In this document: positions 16,398 through 24,971 of the stretch, piece by piece | Numbering within the stretch: position 1 is the first letter of the stretch | Layout of the letters: every line of letters begins with the position of its first letter | NCBI GenBank assembly: GCA_029245865.1 | Contig: JAQWOM010000043.1 | Location: 140,846 to 204,845 of the forward strand | Length of the DNA: 64,000 nt | Source: Planctomycetota bacterium | Lineage (GTDB): Bacteria > Planctomycetota > B15-G4 | Direction of reading: 5' to 3' | Program-made: the position numbers and the translations under genes | The notes under the pieces: generated by a model | What the model was told of the DNA's origin: nothing | Databases searched by the model: none | The model's input: the letters and a program-made list of their open reading frames with translations, nothing else

Positions 16398-18140
16398 TCA
16401 ACTGTCGCCACCCAGATAGCCCAGGGCCCTGAGTTCGGCAATCGTCTCGGGGTCGAGGTCTTGCAGTTGGATGTTCTCGCTCTCAATGCTTCGGCTCGTA
16501 TTTTCGGCCGCATAGTGTTTCAGCAATTCGTGAAGCCTTGTCGTTCGACCTCGGTGCGTGTGACTGAGATTTGACTGCTCGCCGGGATCCGTGTCCAACT
16601 GATAGAACTGCTTCAACAAGCCATCGCGAGGTAAGCGCTGGGCGGGCATCTTGAGCACTGAGTCCGGCTCAAGAACCACCTTCGCAAGGCGCTCTGCGAC
16701 CGTGCCCTCCTTGGGACCGATCTCCGGATTGAGTTGCAATATTTGCCGGGTGTGATCGAGACGCCCGTAGTGCATCCGCGAAACAGTTTGGAGCGTATCC
16801 TTCTTCCGGACGACATACTCGAAGGGGTCGGCCTTATCGCCGTCATAGGCGCGGTTGCGAATGAGCTTCTCAGTGCCGTCACTGATGGACTCACTGTCCA
16901 GGCCTGTAAAGTTCATCTCCGAGTACGAATAAACCCCATCTGTCTCCAGAGTTCCTCTTCGGGCTGCAAGGCCCAGATCGCGCCCCTGGCTGAACTCTGG
17001 CTGCTCTAGTCCATAGGCGCCGAAAATCGTGGGCAAGACATCCACGTGACTCGCAAAACTTCGAACACGCGCAGGGTCCGGAGCGCCGTCTCGTGGAAAA
17101 CGAACGATAAACGGCACATGCAACTGCTCGTCGTGAAGGTCTGTTCCATGCGCACGTTTCCCGTGATCAAACAGTCCCTCTCCATGATCAGAGGTGACGA
17201 TCACAAGCATGTCATCCAAGAGGCCGCGCTCACGCAACCCATCGAACAGCTTGCCAAGCCAAAGGTCACAGAATTTGACTTCCCCTGAATAAAGCCAGCG
17301 AAGTCTTTCGATGTCTAATGGCGTGCGATCCCGACTCTTGTCCACCAGTGTGAGATCTCGACGCGAGCCATCAAAGCGCCCTTCAGGTTCGGGCCCACTC
17401 ATGAGTTCCGGGTGTGGAAGGTAGGGGTCATGCGGATCGATGTAGTGCAAGAAGAGAAAGAAAGGCTCCTCTGCTCTCAGGCTGTCGACGAGCTCAAGCC
17501 CTGCCTTGGTGACCTCATTGGCCGGAACAACCGGAAAATCACCTGGGTAGCCAACTTTGGGGAGCCTCCAGATGAACTCTTCAAAACCCTGAGCGAAACC
17601 GAGACTCTCTCCAGCATTACCATTCGTCGACACGGCGAAACTGCGAAGTCCCGCAGCCGAGAGAGATTCTGCCAAGGTCACAAGACTGCTCTCCAATACA
17701 TCCTCTTTGGTCAGGACGTCCACTGTCGTCGGGTACTGCCCTGTAAAAATCGAGGCCAGTGAAGGGCGTGTCCAGCTGGACGCAGCCATCCCGTTTTCAA
17801 ACACCAGCGCATCTTCAGAAAGTGCGTCGAGCGACGGCGTCAGACTTTCTCTTGATTCCGAAGGCCCCACGTAGTCAGCACGCAAGGTGTCCACCACGAT
17901 CAACAGCACACCTCGTGGAGGTTCTGGAATCTCTGGTTTCGAAGGCTCCCCTGAACTGCAGCCAGCCAGCCAAAGACACAACGTCGCCCCCAGGCAAAGC
18001 CCTGGCCGCCAACGAGCACTCGAAGAGAGGTCAGTTCGTGAAAAAACGGAGGTCCACCGGTAATAAGCGAAACGTAGAAGGCTCAGAAAGGGGATCGTCA
18101 TCTTATCGGGAGGAGAAGAACGAAGGGTTCGGTGCGTCAT
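16398..18140 (-). CDS. Lipoprotein of the sulfatase/alkaline-phosphatase fold with internal LysM-like domain
   Basis: A 580-residue protein with lipobox LAGC (Cys61) after a hydrophobic signal. The catalytic fold is complete: first metal motif VVDTLRADY (Asp84), nucleophile region SSWTRPSLASIFTGQ, and SDHGEG (317-322) followed by the HGTDLHDE block. The nucleophile position is Thr124 rather than Cys or Ser, and the following Arg of CxPxR is missing. It therefore resembles phosphotransferases such as LtaS more than formylglycine sulfatases. Residues ~441-500 form a LysM-like module (YVVRKKDTLQTVSRMHYG ... LNPEI), inserted between two strands near the C-terminus. ATG at 18101 is an alternative start. 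It may modify envelope glycans; substrate unknown. Confidence 0.8.
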   Translation of the reverse strand: MTHRTLRSSPPDKMTIPFLSLLRFAYYRWTSVFSRTDLSSSARWRPGLCLGATLCLWLAGCSSGEPSKPEIPEPPRGVLLIVVDTLRADYVGPSESRESLTPSLDALSEDALVFENGMAASSWTRPSLASIFTGQYPTTVDVLTKEDVLESSLVTLAESLSAAGLRSFAVSTNGNAGESLGFAQGFEEFIWRLPKVGYPGDFPVVPANEVTKAGLELVDSLRAEEPFFLFLHYIDPHDPYLPHPELMSGPEPEGRFDGSRRDLTLVDKSRDRTPLDIERLRWLYSGEVKFCDLWLGKLFDGLRERGLLDDMLVIVTSDHGEGLFDHGKRAHGTDLHDEQLHVPFIVRFPRDGAPDPARVRSFASHVDVLPTIFGAYGLEQPEFSQGRDLGLAARRGTLETDGVYSYSEMNFTGLDSESISDGTEKLIRNRAYDGDKADPFEYVVRKKDTLQTVSRMHYGRLDHTRQILQLNPEIGPKEGTVAERLAKVVLEPDSVLKMPAQRLPRDGLLKQFYQLDTDPGEQSNLSHTHRGRTTRLHELLKHYAAENTSRSIESENIQLQDLDPETIAELRALGYLGGDS

Positions 18141-18227
18141 TCAGTTTGTTCGGGCCCATCCTGAGGCCAGTCAGATTCGAGTCAAGCCTGTTTCGATGGG
18201 AAAGCCTACCGCTTCGTTCTCGTGAAC

Positions 18228-19064
18228 CTAGAGGGCGAAGCGAACCCACACCGGCGCATGATCCGACAGGCCGGCTTTCTTTTCGATCCACGCTTCGCGT
18301 GCGCAAGGCGCCAGATCAGGAGAGGCCAGCACATAGTCCAGTCGCCACCCCAAGTCATTCTCTCGCGCACGGCCTCGATTAGACCACCAGGAGTAGAGCC
18401 CCGGCTCATCCGGATGCAAGTCGCGAAGAACGTCGGCCCAGCCCTGATTGAGCAACCGGCTAAACCAGGCTCTTTCCTCCGGTAAAAATCCGGAGTTCTT
18501 TTCGTTTCGCTTGGGCGCGTGAATGTCGATTTCCGTATGGGCGATATTGAAGTCACCACAAATGACCGTCGGCCGTCCCTGTGAAAGCAGGTCTGCAGTC
18601 ATGGCCAGGAAATGATCGAGCCACAAGTATTTCCGGCCCTGCCGCTCCTCTGACGAAGAACCGCTAGGAACATAGACGTTGAGAATCGTCATTTCGGGAA
18701 GGTCTGTTCGCAGCACGCGGCCCTCAGCATCACTCCAATCGAGACCTGAGCCTTCGACGTACCGATCCGCTGCAGGGCGCGAGTAAGTGGCCACTCCGGA
18801 GTACCCCTTCTTCTCTGCATTGAGCCAGCGTGAGTTGTAGCCTTCGGGGCAGCGCAAAGAGGCGTCGACTTGCTCTGGCCAGGCGCGCACTTCCTGGAGA
18901 CACAGCACATCCGGCCGGCCTTTGGCCAGCCATTGAGCCCAGCCCTTGGAGGCTGCAGAGCGAATCCCATTGCAGTTGAGTGAGCACAAGGTGAAGGCTC
19001 GCTCATCAGTTCCAAACAGCGAACGTGTTTTGGACGCATCTTGACGACGCCGAGCAGCACTCAT
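18228..19064 (-). CDS. xthA: Exodeoxyribonuclease III
   Basis: This AP endonuclease/3'-exonuclease of base-excision repair has the full catalytic set: CSLNCNGIRSA, LCLQEVRA (metal Glu), ILNVYVPSG, CGDFNIAHTEIDI (Asp/Asn pair) and LSDHAPVWV (catalytic His). At 278 aa it has a ~25-residue basic N-terminal extension before the fold starts. The ATG overlaps the hisS stop by four bases (ATGA), so it is translationally coupled to hisS. The pairing has no obvious functional meaning. Confidence 0.92.
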   Translation of the reverse strand: MSAARRRQDASKTRSLFGTDERAFTLCSLNCNGIRSAASKGWAQWLAKGRPDVLCLQEVRAWPEQVDASLRCPEGYNSRWLNAEKKGYSGVATYSRPAADRYVEGSGLDWSDAEGRVLRTDLPEMTILNVYVPSGSSSEERQGRKYLWLDHFLAMTADLLSQGRPTVICGDFNIAHTEIDIHAPKRNEKNSGFLPEERAWFSRLLNQGWADVLRDLHPDEPGLYSWWSNRGRARENDLGWRLDYVLASPDLAPCAREAWIEKKAGLSDHAPVWVRFAL

Positions 19065-20344
19065 TCGTCCGAAAAGCTCCGCACATTGACAGGAGTCTCA
19101 GAATCCAACACTCCAAAGCCATCAAAGCCCTGAGCCTGAAGTTCGTCGAGTTGCTTGCCCATCTTTTTCCGCCGAAGCACTGTCGTCACAGAACAACCCT
19201 GCGAACGCAGTGCGGAGGCTTCTTCCATCAGGCTTCCTAACTCCGCATCCGTCCCGTAGAGAAGAGCGATGTGCCGTCGCTCTCGAGTCGGAACAATCCC
19301 TTGCTCTTCCAAGACCATGACGACGCGCTCGAAGCCTATCGAGAAACCACAGGCGGGAACCTCACGACCTGAAATGCGTCCGATCATCTTGTCGTAGCGG
19401 CCACCACCCGCCATGGCAAACGGATAGCCCTTCATCACGACCTCGAAGATGGCTCCCGTGTAGTAGCCCATGCCTCGCACAAGCGTGGGATCGATCTCAA
19501 GCGCAGAGCCTTCCGGGAGTGAACGTCCGGCAATGTCTGCAATCTGAAAGAGCCCACGCTCAACTTCCTCACCCTCGGCGTCCAGATCCATGCGTGACCG
19601 CCAACACCGAAGGGCATCGTCTCTTCGGCCCTCTGCCATGCAAGTCAACACTTCCATGGCCGCCTCAACAGCCTCGCCCGGGTGTTGTTTGGACAACAAT
19701 TCCTCGGCAACTCCATCCAAACCGATCTTGTCTAACTTGTCGATCGTGATGAACACTTCGCCGATTCGTTCGTCTGAGAAACCACAGCCCGCAATGAAGG
19801 CATTGAGCAGTCGGCGGTCATTGAGACGCACGACGAAACCCTTTAGACCCAATTCTGTGAGAGCTGACACCGTCGCCCGAATCAACTCGATTTCCGCCAG
19901 AATCGAAGCTTCACCAAGTACGTCAATATCGCACTGGGTGAACTGTCGAAAACGGCCTCTCTGCGGGCGCTCAGCCCGCCACACCGAACCGATTTGAATG
20001 GAACGAAATGGGCTTGGCAATTCACCGGCGTGTTCGGCGTAAAAGCGGGCGAGCGGCACCGTCAAATCGTAGCGCAAGCCAAAATCGACAAGATCGTCAG
20101 CGCGCGTAGCACTGGCGAGATCCAATTTGTCGCCCCGCTTCAAAACCTTGTAGATCAGCTTCTCGTTGTCCCCACCCTCTCCACTGCACAACAGGTCGAT
20201 ATGCTCCAGAGCTGGCGTCTCAACTCGTCGGTAGCCGAAGCAGTCATATGCCTTCAGAATGACACTCTGTGCATGATCGCGCCGCTCCACCTGCCCAGGG
20301 AGCAGATCGCGCATGCCGCGTGCAGGGGCGGTGTTGTTCTTCAC
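19061..20344 (-). CDS. hisS: Histidyl-tRNA synthetase
   Basis: A class II synthetase of 427 aa that charges tRNA-His. Motif 1 follows RGMRDLLPG. Motif 2 is seen as FRSIQIGSVWRAERPQRGR...FTQCDID, and the His-specific motifs are present (LVRGMGYYTGAIFEV; GGGRYDKMIG; GFSIGFERV). A C-terminal anticodon-binding domain starts near IALLYGTDAE. Length is normal for the bacterial enzyme. It is the first gene of a two-gene unit with xthA, with 68 bp between its start and the flavoprotein gene upstream. A clear housekeeping anchor. Confidence 0.96.
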   Translation of the reverse strand: MKNNTAPARGMRDLLPGQVERRDHAQSVILKAYDCFGYRRVETPALEHIDLLCSGEGGDNEKLIYKVLKRGDKLDLASATRADDLVDFGLRYDLTVPLARFYAEHAGELPSPFRSIQIGSVWRAERPQRGRFRQFTQCDIDVLGEASILAEIELIRATVSALTELGLKGFVVRLNDRRLLNAFIAGCGFSDERIGEVFITIDKLDKIGLDGVAEELLSKQHPGEAVEAAMEVLTCMAEGRRDDALRCWRSRMDLDAEGEEVERGLFQIADIAGRSLPEGSALEIDPTLVRGMGYYTGAIFEVVMKGYPFAMAGGGRYDKMIGRISGREVPACGFSIGFERVVMVLEEQGIVPTRERRHIALLYGTDAELGSLMEEASALRSQGCSVTTVLRRKKMGKQLDELQAQGFDGFGVLDSETPVNVRSFSDE

Positions 20345-20412
20345 AGCAAACCTCCGGCCTGAACTCCGAATGAGCCCGTCAGCGGCAGCATCCTACCCGG
20401 CAGGGCCACCAC

Positions 20413-22008
20413 TCAGCGCGTCCACTTCGTCCATGTCTTCATGAGGCTTGATACGAAGGGTGTCAGGCGCGTGCGGTTGTACTGATCGCCCACCCGCCGG
20501 ATCGCCTCAGCCCGGGTGGGATAGGGGTGAATCACGTTCCCCACGGCCCCCAGGCCCATCCGCCCTGCCATCGCGACACTGACCTCTGAAATCATCTCGC
20601 CAGCATGACGCGACACGATAGTCGCACCCAGGATTCGATCTTTCCCTTTCTCGGTGAGCACCTTGACGAAGCCCGCGCCCTCACCCTCGAGAATCGCCCG
20701 GTCCACCTCTTCGAGTGGCTGGACATAAATATCCAGGTCGAGGCCTTGTGCCGCAGCATCTGCCTCATACATACCGACGTGCGCGATCTCAGGGTCCGTG
20801 TAGGTGCACCACGGAATCGTCAATGTCGACATCTTGGCCCTGCCTGCAAAGAGGGCGTTGCGGATCACGAGGCGCGCCATGAAATCGGCGCTGTGCGTGA
20901 ACTTGAACGGCGAAGCGACATCACCTGCAGCAAATACATTTGGATTGCTCGTGCGGAGATTGTCATCAACGCCAACGCCTTCCTTCTCATTGCACTCCAC
21001 CCCGGCAACTTCCAGGCCGAGGCCTTGCACATTCGGTTCTCGTCCAACGCCCACAAGAATTGCATCGGCCCGCAATTCCATCGATTCGACACCGCTCTCT
21101 CTGTCAATTTCCAGTTCAAGGACCTTGTCGCTTCCATCTTGACGCACGCGCAAGATCTTGGAACCGAAGTGCATATCGATTCCATCTCGAACGAAAGCCG
21201 CCTGCACGATCGCCGCAGCGTCTCGATCTTCGCGCATGAGAAGGTGATTTCCCTGCTCCACAAGAGTCACGGCGCTTCCAAATCGCGCAAAGGACTGCGC
21301 CATCTCACAACCAACAGGCCCCGAGCCAATCACGATCAGACGACGGGGCCGCTCCGTCAGGTTGAACAGCGTCTCATTCGTAAGAGCCCCCACCTCAGCG
21401 AGCCCGGGAATCGGCAAAGTCGCCGCGCGACATCCGGTTGCGATGACCGCTTTCTTGAACTGCAAGGTCTCTTCCCCAACAGCCACCGTATCGCGGCCGG
21501 TGAAGACGCCTTCGCCCAGATACACATCCACACCGAGATTGGAAAAGCGCTGAACCGAATCATTGGGAGCGATTTGAGCCCGCAAGCGGCGCATTCGTTC
21601 CATGATGACGGCAAAGTCCACCTCCACTTCGCCGGAAACATGAATGCCAAACTCACCGGCATCGCGAACCTCCGCGACTCGGCGAGCTGCGGCGATCAAC
21701 CCCTTGCTCGGAACGCAACCGGCATTGAGGCAGTCACCTCCCATGAGATTTCGTTCGATGAGCGCAACCTTGGCACCCAGCCCCGCAGCACCTGCTGCAC
21801 AGACAAGTCCTGCGGTTCCACCACCGAGAACCACCATGTTGTAGCGACCCTGCGGCTTCGGATTGACCCAGTCCGCTGGGTGCACTTGCTCGATCAGAGC
21901 TCGATTGTGCTCGTCGTCTGGCTGCAATGGCTGCAATGGCTGCGAGACCGGGGGAGAAGGCCCTCCATCATCGGGCGACAGCTTGCCCCGATCTTTCTGG
22001 ACAGTCAC
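20413..22008 (-). CDS. Pyridine nucleotide-disulfide oxidoreductase, mercuric reductase-like
   Basis: A FAD flavoprotein of 531 aa. FAD-binding LGGGTAGLV begins near residue 61, followed by the redox-active disulfide CLNAGCVPSK (Cys93, Cys98), the NAD(P) motif IGSGPVGCEMAQ, the second FAD block VFAAGDVA, and the C-terminal active-site HPYPTRAEA. The MerA heavy-metal domain and C-terminal Cys pair are absent, so mercury reduction is unlikely. A ~50-residue Pro/Gln-rich N-terminal extension precedes the fold. It overlaps the start region of the TVP38-type gene by ATGA. This pairing is frequent in bacteria, suggesting membrane-associated redox work. Physiological substrate unknown. Confidence 0.88.
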   Translation of the reverse strand: MTVQKDRGKLSPDDGGPSPPVSQPLQPLQPDDEHNRALIEQVHPADWVNPKPQGRYNMVVLGGGTAGLVCAAGAAGLGAKVALIERNLMGGDCLNAGCVPSKGLIAAARRVAEVRDAGEFGIHVSGEVEVDFAVIMERMRRLRAQIAPNDSVQRFSNLGVDVYLGEGVFTGRDTVAVGEETLQFKKAVIATGCRAATLPIPGLAEVGALTNETLFNLTERPRRLIVIGSGPVGCEMAQSFARFGSAVTLVEQGNHLLMREDRDAAAIVQAAFVRDGIDMHFGSKILRVRQDGSDKVLELEIDRESGVESMELRADAILVGVGREPNVQGLGLEVAGVECNEKEGVGVDDNLRTSNPNVFAAGDVASPFKFTHSADFMARLVIRNALFAGRAKMSTLTIPWCTYTDPEIAHVGMYEADAAAQGLDLDIYVQPLEEVDRAILEGEGAGFVKVLTEKGKDRILGATIVSRHAGEMISEVSVAMAGRMGLGAVGNVIHPYPTRAEAIRRVGDQYNRTRLTPFVSSLMKTWTKWTR

Positions 22009-22727
22009 TTGGCGACCTCCTTCTCAAGCGCAAGTTTGGCAAGACGCGTGATGTAAACCGTCACAACAAGGGTCGCAAGCAAGCCCACGACCGTGAACGC
22101 CGTCTCACCCGCGCTCCCTTTCCCTGCCGCAACCACATCTTTGGCCGCAGCACCCAGGTAGACGTACATGATTGTGCCAGGAATCATCCCTAGCCATGAA
22201 GCCAGCAGGTAATTCCGAAACGACACTGCCGTGAGTCCAAACGCATAGTTAAGAAGATTGAATGGGAACACCGGGGACAGCCGCGTCAAAAACACGATCT
22301 TGAACCCTTCGCGCCCCACAGCTCGGTCCACTGCAGAAAATCGGGCGTTGTTCGTCATCTTGCCTTCAATCCAACCACGTGCGAGATAGCGCCCCACGAG
22401 AAAAGCCGCGGCTGCACCCAGCGTGGCACCACACGAGACGGCCAACGATCCCTTGACCACACCAAACGCAGCGCCCGCTCCCAGTGTCAGCACCGAACCG
22501 GGGATGAGTAGAACGCAGGCAATGATGTACAGGCCAACCAGGGCAAGTGGCCCCCACCAGCCCAAGCCATCAACCCAGTCGATGGCGGCCGACAACCAGC
22601 TCTGAACAGGAAAGAGCACGAGAGCAAACACCAAGGCAGCCAGCACCATGATCAGCAACAACCACCGTCGCTTGCTGGTGGGTGCTGCAGAAGAGGCACT
22701 TTGGGTGCCAAGCCTCGAATCCGGCAT
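22005..22727 (-). CDS. TVP38/TMEM64 (DedA-superfamily) membrane protein
   Basis: A 240-residue inner-membrane protein with a cytoplasmic N-terminal tail, an isolated first helix, and the family core: LIPGSVLTLGAGAAFG (re-entrant helix), GATLGAAAAFLVGRYLARG, then FKIVFLTRLSPVFPFNLLNYAFGLT and SWLGMIPGTIMYVYLG. The R-x-SPV-P-NLLNYA-GL signature is diagnostic. Eukaryotic relatives act in lipid scrambling and bacterial ones in polyprenyl-lipid or membrane homeostasis. It is the upstream, coupled partner of the flavoprotein gene (ATGA overlap at 22005-22008). Confidence 0.88.
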   Translation of the reverse strand: MPDSRLGTQSASSAAPTSKRRWLLLIMVLAALVFALVLFPVQSWLSAAIDWVDGLGWWGPLALVGLYIIACVLLIPGSVLTLGAGAAFGVVKGSLAVSCGATLGAAAAFLVGRYLARGWIEGKMTNNARFSAVDRAVGREGFKIVFLTRLSPVFPFNLLNYAFGLTAVSFRNYLLASWLGMIPGTIMYVYLGAAAKDVVAAGKGSAGETAFTVVGLLATLVVTVYITRLAKLALEKEVAK

Positions 22728-22745
22728 GCTCGCTCTCCTCAGTCC

Positions 22746-22934
22746 TCAGAACTCATCTAACCCGGCACGGGCTCTTTTGAGGATGCCGTGAAACGCCCCC
22801 CAAGCGGCGAGATTATTCAGGAACACGGGACCCAGAATCGCCTCGCCCAGGCTCTTGGGAGCCAAAGTTCGCGATTCGTCTCTGGCAAGGCCGAACTCGG
22901 GCACGCCAAAGCATGCGAGGCCTCTCCTCCCCAC
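22746..22934 (-). CDS. Possible small ORF in the 222-bp gap (uncertain)
   Basis: This is the only sizeable minus-strand ORF between the TVP38-type gene and the 610-aa membrane protein. It would encode 62 residues from a GTG, with a mildly hydrophobic middle (LGEAILGPVFLNNLAAW) and a basic end. No clear Shine-Dalgarno or family match is visible, and the plus strand is also open over the same bases. A 4-bp hairpin (CCCG-GCA-CGGG near 22760) lies inside it. The stretch may be non-coding spacer holding the promoter of the downstream pair. Confidence 0.2.
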   Translation of the reverse strand: MGRRGLACFGVPEFGLARDESRTLAPKSLGEAILGPVFLNNLAAWGAFHGILKRARAGLDEF

Positions 22935-22949
22935 GCCCTCGAACTGTCA

Positions 22950-24782
22950 CTAAAGGCGTACTTCAGTCGGCTCAGAGTCGTCTTCTGTGGACCGCTCAGC
23001 ATCGAGTTCGGCGGGCGGCCCCGAAGGGGTCGAGGGGCCTGGCTTCGAGAAGAACGGGTCGTCCGGCAGTTCGTCGATGACAAAGCCATCGCCTGGATCT
23101 GATTCATCGAGTGCCGGGTGGATAGAGATCGGATCTGGCGATTCCGCAGGCTCCCATGCCACATCGCCTTGCCAACCCTCTTCGGCGCTGTCTTCAACGA
23201 TGACACGCGACTCCGGGACCACCACAGGCACGGAATCCACGGGGAACCCGAGTTCCACAACAACCTCCGGGTCAGCTTCAACAGCATCGCCATCCGGCTG
23301 GGAGTCCAGAAAACCTTCAAACTCACACACGGATTCCTCGACAGTCTCAATTTTTTCGCCGATCCAGTTGTCGATAAGCAAGACGATCACAGCGGAAACA
23401 GTCGTGATCCATGCGGCTCCCGTTGGCCCGATGTGCGGTTGCAAGAACGTGATACCCAAGGCTTGCAAAACCAGCGCGCCAGCAATCAAACCCCATCCGA
23501 TTCCTTTGAATCCGCGGGCAGCATGACGCAACAGTTGCGTCGACAAGAGCGCCACGGAAGCGACCATCAGCGTAGCGGTGCGGCAGAGGTCGGCCGCCGG
23601 CAGCCCGAAGAGAGACAGGTTTCCACCGAGTTGCGTACCCAGTACGAACGACGTCCCTTCTGAGCCCGCAACGACCGGCCGTAAACCACCGACCGGGGTA
23701 AAAACCTCGTACAACTGTGCCAGGGGGCCACTCGGCCCATACATCCAGGACAACGCGGAGGGTCCGACAACAAGCCAGGTCGCGAGACAACCCAGTGCAA
23801 GGCTGCGATTCCGCCGAGAGCCTCCGCGTCCGTCGACTCGGTCAAGGCCACTTGCAACCAAAGCCGAAGCGGGCACCAGTGGAATGAGCATGCAAAGTGC
23901 GAGCAAGGCTGCCCAGGCTGGTCGCGCTCCCATAACATCCCCATGTTCACCGACGGAAACGAACATCATCCCCATCAATGCGGTGACGCAGAGCAGCAAG
24001 GGCATCATGGCCATGCCGACGACCCGAGCCTGAACCCGCGGAAACTCGGACGCTACGCGTGGACCGATCTGCGCCGTCTGAGAAAACAATCCCATGACGA
24101 CACTCTGGACGACACCTCCAGCGAGGAGCACCACGGCCACGCCCATCAGCCCGGGTTGCGTTCCAGCGAAACCTGTTCGAGTCATCACGTAAAAGGCGCC
24201 AAGGTATCCTGGCGCGCTCGCGAGAAGAGCGATGACTTGCCCCTTGGGCTTGATGGAAGCCGCATCGGTTCGCAGCAAAGAGCCCGCAAGAATGAGTACC
24301 CAGACGCCTATCGTCAGTCCAACCGTCACCCATTGCCGTGCACTCGCCAACAGATCACCAAGCACATGGAATTCATTCATTGTCAGCAAAGCCATCACAA
24401 GGCCTGTGACCGGAATCACCCAAATGAGCGAGCGCCGCAACGCATCTGTCGTGAGAACAAGAACCGCAACGACGCCCAGACCGAGCACTGTCGTGTCCTG
24501 CATCACCACGCCAAAAATCATGACGGGCAAGAGACACTGAGCAACCAGCCCCGGACGAATTGAAAGCAGTCGTAGGCCCAGTGCAAAGCATGAGATGTCG
24601 ATGCCCCCTCGGTTGGGGCATGCGCGTTCAGTCACTGCCAAAACCCATGCATGAGAGAACACGACGAGCAACACCAACATCGCACGCGTACCGAGAAAGC
24701 GAGGGTCAGCATTAGCCGTCAGGACAAGTGCCGAAAAGCACAGTGCCAAGCTGGCCAGCCAGGTTCTGAAGACTGTTGACAT
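22950..24782 (-). CDS. Polytopic membrane protein with acidic cytoplasmic tail, unknown
   Basis: The 610-residue protein has roughly 13 hydrophobic segments over residues 1-480. Examples are LALCFSALVLTANA, AMLVLLVVFSHAWVLAV, VTVGLTIGVWVLILAG, VVLLAGGVVQSVVMGLF and ALLALCMLIPLVPASALVA. The last ~130 residues are very acidic, proline-rich and presumably disordered (clusters such as DESDPGDGFVIDELPDD). No transporter, kinase or glycosyltransferase motif is recognisable. It stands alone, 222 bp from the next gene downstream and 167 bp from the GT4 gene upstream. A lipid- or polysaccharide-related membrane role is only guessed from the neighbourhood. Confidence 0.7.
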   Translation of the reverse strand: MSTVFRTWLASLALCFSALVLTANADPRFLGTRAMLVLLVVFSHAWVLAVTERACPNRGGIDISCFALGLRLLSIRPGLVAQCLLPVMIFGVVMQDTTVLGLGVVAVLVLTTDALRRSLIWVIPVTGLVMALLTMNEFHVLGDLLASARQWVTVGLTIGVWVLILAGSLLRTDAASIKPKGQVIALLASAPGYLGAFYVMTRTGFAGTQPGLMGVAVVLLAGGVVQSVVMGLFSQTAQIGPRVASEFPRVQARVVGMAMMPLLLCVTALMGMMFVSVGEHGDVMGARPAWAALLALCMLIPLVPASALVASGLDRVDGRGGSRRNRSLALGCLATWLVVGPSALSWMYGPSGPLAQLYEVFTPVGGLRPVVAGSEGTSFVLGTQLGGNLSLFGLPAADLCRTATLMVASVALLSTQLLRHAARGFKGIGWGLIAGALVLQALGITFLQPHIGPTGAAWITTVSAVIVLLIDNWIGEKIETVEESVCEFEGFLDSQPDGDAVEADPEVVVELGFPVDSVPVVVPESRVIVEDSAEEGWQGDVAWEPAESPDPISIHPALDESDPGDGFVIDELPDDPFFSKPGPSTPSGPPAELDAERSTEDDSEPTEVRL

Positions 24783-24939
24783 GGATCCAGGACCGATATC
24801 GGAGCGAGGTTTTGTCTCTTCCTATCGGCAAATACCGCCCGGGAGTGGGGCTCAAATACGCCTTTTGATTCCCCGCCAGTGGCGAGACGGCAATCCAGCC
24901 CGCAGCAGGCCTCTGGTGGCCCGATTCAGCGCCTGTCAG

Positions 24940-24971
24940 GAGAGGCCTGTCAGCCCTCCAGCCGGCCTCTC
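24940..24971 (-). terminator. 8-bp inverted repeat across a GT4 stop codon
   Basis: GAGAGGCC (24940-24947) and GGCCTCTC (24964-24971) are perfect complements around 16 nt that include the TGA of the GT4 gene. It marks the distal end of the second leftward GT operon. A 9-bp direct repeat (GCCTGTCAG at 24931 and 24945) overlaps it. No U-run follows, so intrinsic termination is uncertain. Confidence 0.3.

Noticed and set aside
20413-22008. True mercuric reductase (mer operon)
   Set aside because: No heavy-metal-associated domain, C-terminal Cys pair, MerR or MerT/P; only the general disulfide-reductase fold is shared.
20605-22056. 483-aa plus-strand ORF
   Set aside because: It lies wholly antisense to the flavin disulfide reductase, whose motifs are intact. 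The plus product has no coherent domain and is a codon-bias shadow.
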